Shown: piece by piece, positions 15,641-18,893 of the stretch
Position numbering within the stretch: the first letter of the stretch is position 1
How the letters are laid out: the number at the start of each line of letters is the position of its first letter
NCBI GenBank assembly: GCA_002788865.1
Contig: PFSC01000003.1
Location: forward strand, 1 to 18,893
Length of the DNA stretch: 18,893 nucleotides
Source: Candidatus Roizmanbacteria bacterium CG_4_9_14_0_2_um_filter_39_13
GTDB lineage: Bacteria > Patescibacteriota > Microgenomatia > UBA1406 > GWC2-37-13
Reading direction: 5' to 3'
The notes under the pieces: model-generated
Seen by the model: the letters and a program-made list of their open reading frames with translations, nothing else
Told to the model about the DNA's origin: nothing
The model's database searches: none
Position numbers and translations under genes: made by a program

Positions 15641-15802
15641 GTAAGAGTTCACTCTTCTTGACACACGTTGTCATTCCCGCGAAGGCGGGAATCCATTCTC
15701 CAGACTATTTCAACAATCTGGATCCCCGATCAGGTCGGGGATGACACAAAATAATAATTGATATATTATGATACAGTTTTGTCAAAGACCGTGAACTCTT
15801 AC
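15641..15802. mobile_element. Candidate 162-bp MITE-like element with terminal inverted repeats
   Basis: The left end is GTAAGAGTTCAC (15641-15652) and the right end is its exact reverse complement GTGAACTCTTAC (15791-15802). The similarity continues imperfectly inward to TTGACA/TGTCAA, giving terminal inverted repeats of about 24 bp. The interior (15670-15748) is one unit of the dispersed palindromic repeat: GTCATTCCCGC hairpin with GCGGGAATCC, then a GATCCCCGA/TCGGGGATGAC hairpin. It has no coding capacity. A third copy of the end sequence lies at 11054-11076. The right end abuts the stop codon of the DUF4258 gene. Confidence 0.6.
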
Positions 15803-16150
15803 CTATTGCTTTTTTTGAAATAAGCCAAGGATTGTTCGGAAAAGCCATGACAACGTAGACTCTCTTTTTTTATATCTGTCATTCATATCGATAGAACCTT
15901 GATAGGGTGGGTCGATCCATGCAGAAAGTATAAGCCACTCGTTCTTTTCATTTTGTTTTGCAATGAGGGTAATAGTATGGTTTTCAATCTTTTTCACAAA
16001 CTCCTGACTTCCTCCAGATTTCCCTTGTTTTGAGCCATCTGGAAATCGAAATGTCTTCCACGCAAATTCTTGGGGTATTTTTCGTGCCGCAAGACGTTCG
16101 AGTGCGTGATTTGTCCAAATGATTCCTTGATATGTTCGACTGTAGCCCAT
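15803..16150 (-). CDS. DUF4258-like small protein
   Basis: A 115-residue protein. Near its start it has WTNHALERLAARKIPQE, the H-A-x-x-R-x-x-x-R-x-I pattern of DUF4258 and related toxin-like folds, and later TITLIAKQNEKNEWLILSAW, a beta hairpin typical of that fold. The tail (KKRESTLSWLFRTILGLFQKKQ region) is basic and amphipathic and could touch membrane or nucleic acid. No obvious partner gene adjoins it, so a toxin role is not supported here. A TACAAT box (16163-16158 on this strand) lies 7 nt before the ATG. The 3' end coincides with the end of the MITE-like element. Confidence 0.7.
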   Translation of the reverse strand: MGYSRTYQGIIWTNHALERLAARKIPQEFAWKTFRFPDGSKQGKSGGSQEFVKKIENHTITLIAKQNEKNEWLILSAWIDPPYQGSIDMNDRYKKRESTLSWLFRTILGLFQKKQ

Positions 16151-16157
16151 TCTTTTG

Positions 16158-16163
16158 ATTGTA
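16158..16163 (-). promoter_or_regulatory. -10 box of the DUF4258-like gene
   Basis: It reads TACAAT on the minus strand, 7 nt before the ATG, and fits the leaderless spacing seen at other genes in the window. No clear -35 is visible. Confidence 0.4.
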
Positions 16164-16225
16164 TCAGATATAATAATATCAGAGTAGAACGCTATAATAT
16201 TATAGGATATAAAAATTATTCATCT

Positions 16226-16304
16226 GTCATTCCTGCGCAGGCCAGCCTCGTAGCTAGGCGGGCAGGAATCTAGGATGGATCCCGCATCAAGTGCGGGATG
16301 ACAC
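16226..16304. repeat. Dispersed GTCATTCC-type palindromic repeat
   Basis: It begins GTCATTCCTGC, pairs with GCAGGAAT (16262-16269), and continues with GATCCCGC-atcaagt-GCGGGATGAC. The outer ends GTCATTCC and GGATGAC are themselves inverted, so the unit is two hairpins within a larger palindrome. It ends 9 nt before the ATG of the following gene and may affect that gene's promoter. Confidence 0.65.
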
Positions 16305-16313
16305 GAAATATAT

Positions 16314-17534
16314 ATGAGAAAGTTATTCTACATACTCCTCAACATAGCGCTCTGTATTTTGATCTTGGGATTTGTTTCACAAGATCCAACTCAAGCCGCA
16401 GGTTCTCTCTATGACGCGCAAAATGAGAAATCAAGCGAAATGCTTGTGCAAATTGATGGAACTGTTTCTCAAAAAATTCAAGAAGGGAATGTGTATTTCA
16501 TATCTGGAGATTTTTCGAAAGCCAAACTTGATCAAGGTGAAAATATCCCTCGTCATAATATGATTATTCTCAACGTGAAAGACAGAAGATTTGCCAATTG
16601 GCAAATCGATACAGATGGTCCGATACATGACATAATGGTCATAAACAAACTTCTTGTCATCGGTGGATCATTTGAGAGGGTCAATGGGAGCATTCAGAAA
16701 AACCTAGCAATTTTTGATATAGACACTCAGAAAATTCTCACAGATATCATCGGAGCTGATTTTCCCGTGTATACATTCGAAACATATGAAAAAAAGGGGT
16801 TCATTGGTGGTGAATTCACGCATATTACAGACGTTGATCGACTCAGGATCGCATCGTACGATTCCGAAGAAAGAACCATCTTCCCTTGGAATCCACAATT
16901 AAATGGAACGGTTTTTGACATGCTGGTCTATCAAAATAGGTTGTATGTCGTTGGCGACTTCACTGAAGTAAATGGCGTCGTACGAAAGTATGGGGCCTCA
17001 TTTTTGCTTCCAGGAGGGGAGCTCACAAAATGGACGATCGATCCTAATAGCCCAATCAAGAATATATCTATCAAAGATGGAGTTATCGTTCTTACAGGTG
17101 AAGGAGTTGAGTCGTTTTCAGTAGAGCCAGATGTCAGTTTGGTTGATGAAACCGCAATTTCAACAGTTGTTTTGAGTCGGGATGAACAGCTTCAAGACGA
17201 TTTGAGTATTCATACTGATGAGCTTGGGTTCAAAATTCCGACTCTTGGAGATCTTCTCACCTTTGCAATTCGTGCATTTTTTGTCATTGCTGGTCTTGCG
17301 GGACTGTTTTATCTTCTTCTTGGAGCACTCGCTTGGGTAACCTCAGGAGGAGACAAGGATTCGGTAAAAGCGGCACGAGAAAAGATACAAGCTACGGTAA
17401 TTGGAATGATTTTAATTGTTGCGGTTCTTGGGATCGTATGGACTCTTGAGCAAGTGATATTTAATCGAAGAATATGTCTCGGTTTATCCTGTCCACTTAC
17501 TCTGCCATCGCTTATTGAACCACTTTCAAACTGA
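16314..17534 (+). CDS. Secreted beta-propeller-like protein with C-terminal VirB2/TrbC-like two-helix membrane domain
   Basis: A 406-residue protein. It has an N-terminal signal sequence (MRKLFYILLN start, hydrophobic core about residues 4-21, possible cleavage after TQAA). Residues 45-270 contain repeated G-G/D-x-F-x-x-V/I-N-G motifs: FISGDFSKA, VIGGSFERVNG, FIGGEFTHITD and VVGDFTEVNG, as in delta-60/DUF5122-type propeller blades. Two membrane helices follow at about 317-342 and 360-380, joined by LAWVTSGGDKDSVKAAREK, the hallmark loop of the pilin-like VirB2/TrbC-type proteins abundant in CPR genomes. The protein is probably anchored with the propeller outside the cell. I do not know its function. 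It overlaps the convergent iron-permease gene by 9 nt. Confidence 0.75.
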   Translation: MRKLFYILLNIALCILILGFVSQDPTQAAGSLYDAQNEKSSEMLVQIDGTVSQKIQEGNVYFISGDFSKAKLDQGENIPRHNMIILNVKDRRFANWQIDTDGPIHDIMVINKLLVIGGSFERVNGSIQKNLAIFDIDTQKILTDIIGADFPVYTFETYEKKGFIGGEFTHITDVDRLRIASYDSEERTIFPWNPQLNGTVFDMLVYQNRLYVVGDFTEVNGVVRKYGASFLLPGGELTKWTIDPNSPIKNISIKDGVIVLTGEGVESFSVEPDVSLVDETAISTVVLSRDEQLQDDLSIHTDELGFKIPTLGDLLTFAIRAFFVIAGLAGLFYLLLGALAWVTSGGDKDSVKAAREKIQATVIGMILIVAVLGIVWTLEQVIFNRRICLGLSCPLTLPSLIEPLSN

Positions 17535-17921
17535 TCCATTTTTGATACGTCCGCGTCTTCGCATCTCTTTTTGATACAATTCCTGAAACTCTGCACTGAG
17601 AATATCAATCTCATCATCTGTCAAATTTTCCAAGTCAAGCATGGAGTTTCGTGCAGTTTTGGTTGACCTTATGAGCTCATCAAGTTTGAGCTGTATTGAT
17701 TTTGCGTCTCGATTTTGTGTGTTTTGGATGATGAAAACCATGAGAAATGTGATAATCGTGGTGCTTGTGTTTATGACAAGTTGCCAAGTATCTGAGTAGT
17801 GAAACATCGATCCAGAAAATCCCCACATCACTATAACAGTTATAGCAATAAGAAATGTAAGTGGCTTGCCTGCGATTTGAGATATTCTTTGTGCAAACAA
17901 TCGAAATTTTTCATTTATCAT
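17526..17921 (-). CDS. Low-affinity iron permease family membrane protein
   Basis: A 131-residue protein with two membrane helices (about residues 19-38 and 47-66) and the family core FHYSDTWQLVINTSTTIITF followed by MVFIIQNTQNRDAK, then an amphipathic helix LKLDELIRSTKTARN. This matches the low-affinity iron permease family, named after yeast Fet4-type proteins. Bacterial members are small, and transport has rarely been shown, so the substrate is an annotation by family only. A TACAAT box (17933-17928 on this strand) lies 6 nt before the ATG. Confidence 0.85.
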   Translation of the reverse strand: MINEKFRLFAQRISQIAGKPLTFLIAITVIVMWGFSGSMFHYSDTWQLVINTSTTIITFLMVFIIQNTQNRDAKSIQLKLDELIRSTKTARNSMLDLENLTDDEIDILSAEFQELYQKEMRRRGRIKNGSV

Positions 17922-17991
17922 ATTATGATTGTAATATAATTTGTGGGAACATGAAGTCTGATTATTGGATTAATCATTATTAATTAATATT

Positions 17992-17996
17992 GGAGG
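17992..17996 (+). promoter_or_regulatory. Shine-Dalgarno of the DUF1761 gene
   Basis: GGAGG lies 8 nt before the ATG at 18005 and is the only strong ribosome binding site in the window. It sets the start at 18005 rather than at the in-frame TTG at 17990, which would place the site inside the coding region. Confidence 0.7.
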
Positions 17997-18004
17997 AAAT
18001 ACCT

Positions 18005-18400
18005 ATGTCAATTGGAGGAATTTTACTTTCGGTGATCGCATTTATGATCATCGGCTCATTTTGGTATTCGGGGGCGTTTTTGGGAAAAGTATGGCAAAAA
18101 TTGGTTAAACTTGATTTTGACAAAATGGATCGGGAAAAAATGACCGCTGCATTCGTAAGTAGCGCTGCCGCTGCATTTGTTATGGCATCAGTACTAAACT
18201 ACCTCATGGTTGAGTTTGAGGTCAGTACGACTGTACAAGCGTTGAGCTTAGGCGGGATGCTGTGGCTTGGCTTTTCAGGTACATCAATATTTGTGAATAA
18301 TATGTATCAGCAAAAACCATTACTTCTTACTCTTGTTGATGGCGGGTATCAACTTGCGGGAATTTTAACAATGAGCTCGATCTTGTACTATCTTATTTAA
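18005..18400 (+). CDS. DUF1761 family membrane protein
   Basis: A 131-residue integral membrane protein with about four hydrophobic segments (residues 4-24, 47-67, 77-95 and 107-130). The features W-Y-S at residues 20-22 (FWYSGAFLGKVWQ) and FVNNMYQQKP near residue 97 are typical of DUF1761, a family without known function. It has its own strong Shine-Dalgarno. The stop overlaps the stop of the convergent truB by a few bases. Confidence 0.8.
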   Translation: MSIGGILLSVIAFMIIGSFWYSGAFLGKVWQKLVKLDFDKMDREKMTAAFVSSAAAAFVMASVLNYLMVEFEVSTTVQALSLGGMLWLGFSGTSIFVNNMYQQKPLLLTLVDGGYQLAGILTMSSILYYLI

Positions 18401-18893
18401 AGATTGAGAGCATCTTGGAAGGTATATGGCCCAATTTTCGTCCGTTTGATCGACAGGGCAATGCCTCCTGCCTTCAGTTTTTTTCCTATGGAATGAGCGA
18501 TTGAGCGTACATACGTACCGCTTGAGCAGGAGATGGTGCAAGATAATTGTTTCATTGTTAAATTGTTATATAGTTGGATTGTTTTGTTCCATTTGGCGAC
18601 GATTTCTTCTTGGCGAAATGTTCCTTCAACTGATTGAACTCGTTGGATTATTTCCTCATAAATATCCGAAAACTGCACCTGAGTTATTTTAAGCAATTCA
18701 ATTTTGGAAATAGTGATTTGTTTTGAAGGAATTTTAATCTCATCAAGTCGTCCTTCCCGTGCCCAGTAATACAATGGTTTTCCATTGACTCGCGCTGCAG
18801 AGTAGGGAGGATAGGGTTGTCAAGTACCTAATTTTTTAGACAGTATGTCTCTTTCTTTTTTCGGTCGGTGTCATTTTGAGAATTGAATGAATA
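18397..18893 (-). pseudogene. truB: TruB tRNA pseudouridine-55 synthase, C-terminal part, reading frame interrupted
   Basis: TruB makes pseudouridine 55 in the tRNA T loop. The preserved part reads QPYPPYSAARVNGKPLYYW, then AREGRLDEIKIP, and further on the family motif CSSGTYVRSIAHSIGKKL and the ending ALSIKRTKIGPYTFQDAL. Directly before the QPYPPYSA motif the frame has a TGA (18822-18820), and a second TGA at 18873-18871, with no usable start between them and the conserved region. The catalytic Asp domain would lie beyond the window edge. It is therefore a broken gene, or the last 75 bases contain sequencing or assembly errors. Recoding of TGA is unlikely, because TGA ends cas4, cas1 and cas2 at expected places. 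Confidence 0.75.

Noticed and set aside
17990..18004. TTG start of the DUF1761 protein
   Set aside because: It would put the GGAGG ribosome binding site inside the coding region. The ATG at 18005 is ideally spaced from it.
18397..18893. TGA as a sense codon (Gly, as in Gracilibacteria/Absconditabacteria), to explain the truB stops
   Set aside because: TGA ends cas4, cas1, cas2 and mntA at the expected lengths, and long genes such as cas12a, the Cas12a2-like gene and zwf contain no in-frame TGA.

Overview
This window looks like part of a Candidate Phyla Radiation (Patescibacteria, Parcubacteria-like) genome. The clues are a Cas12a/Cas12a2-type CRISPR locus, an AAA/DUF4143 ATPase, a membrane protein ending in the VirB2/TrbC-like two-helix tail common in that radiation, AT-rich compact genes, and start codons that mostly lack a Shine-Dalgarno sequence and sit 6-9 nt behind a TATAAT-like box. 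Stop codons are standard: TGA ends several genes and is absent from the long ones. The taxonomic call is inference, because no rRNA or other marker gene is present.

Region 1 (1-10286) is a type V CRISPR-Cas locus with two effectors. In order it has the 3' half of a canonical cas12a (its 5' end lies outside the window), a DUF4143 ATPase gene, a second 1080-residue effector best explained as Cas12a2, then cas4, cas1, cas2, a leader of about 200 bp and an array of 27 identical 36-nt repeats with 26 spacers of 26-32 nt. The repeat ends in the Cas12a handle (TCTAC-TTTT-GTAGA stem-loop). There is one array and one adaptation module, so both effectors probably use the same crRNAs: Cas12a to cut DNA, and the Cas12a2-like protein, by analogy, as an RNA-activated abortive-infection nuclease.

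Region 2 (10287-11126) holds a MntA/HepT (nucleotidyltransferase/HEPN) toxin-antitoxin pair 41 nt after the last repeat. A 15-nt remnant of the CRISPR repeat follows it, and then copies of dispersed palindromic repeats.

Region 3 (11127-15566) is mostly housekeeping: zwf and gnd (oxidative pentose phosphate enzymes) in tandem, a small RelE/ParE-like toxin-antitoxin pair with its own promoter and a palindromic candidate operator, a cyclase/kynurenine-formamidase-like hydrolase, and a convergent Mn-type superoxide dismutase. Region 4 (15567-18893) has a 162-bp MITE-like element, a DUF4258 protein, a secreted beta-propeller/VirB2-tail membrane protein, a low-affinity iron permease family protein, a DUF1761 membrane protein and a truB that is interrupted at the window edge.

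The observations most worth following up are the Cas12a plus Cas12a2-like pair on a shared array; spacer 7, whose first 15 nt match the end of the cas12a2-like gene just upstream of the cas4 promoter; a zinc ribbon retained in Cas12a around the Nuc domain; the toxin-antitoxin pair flanked by repeat sequence; and the systematic leaderless promoter layout.
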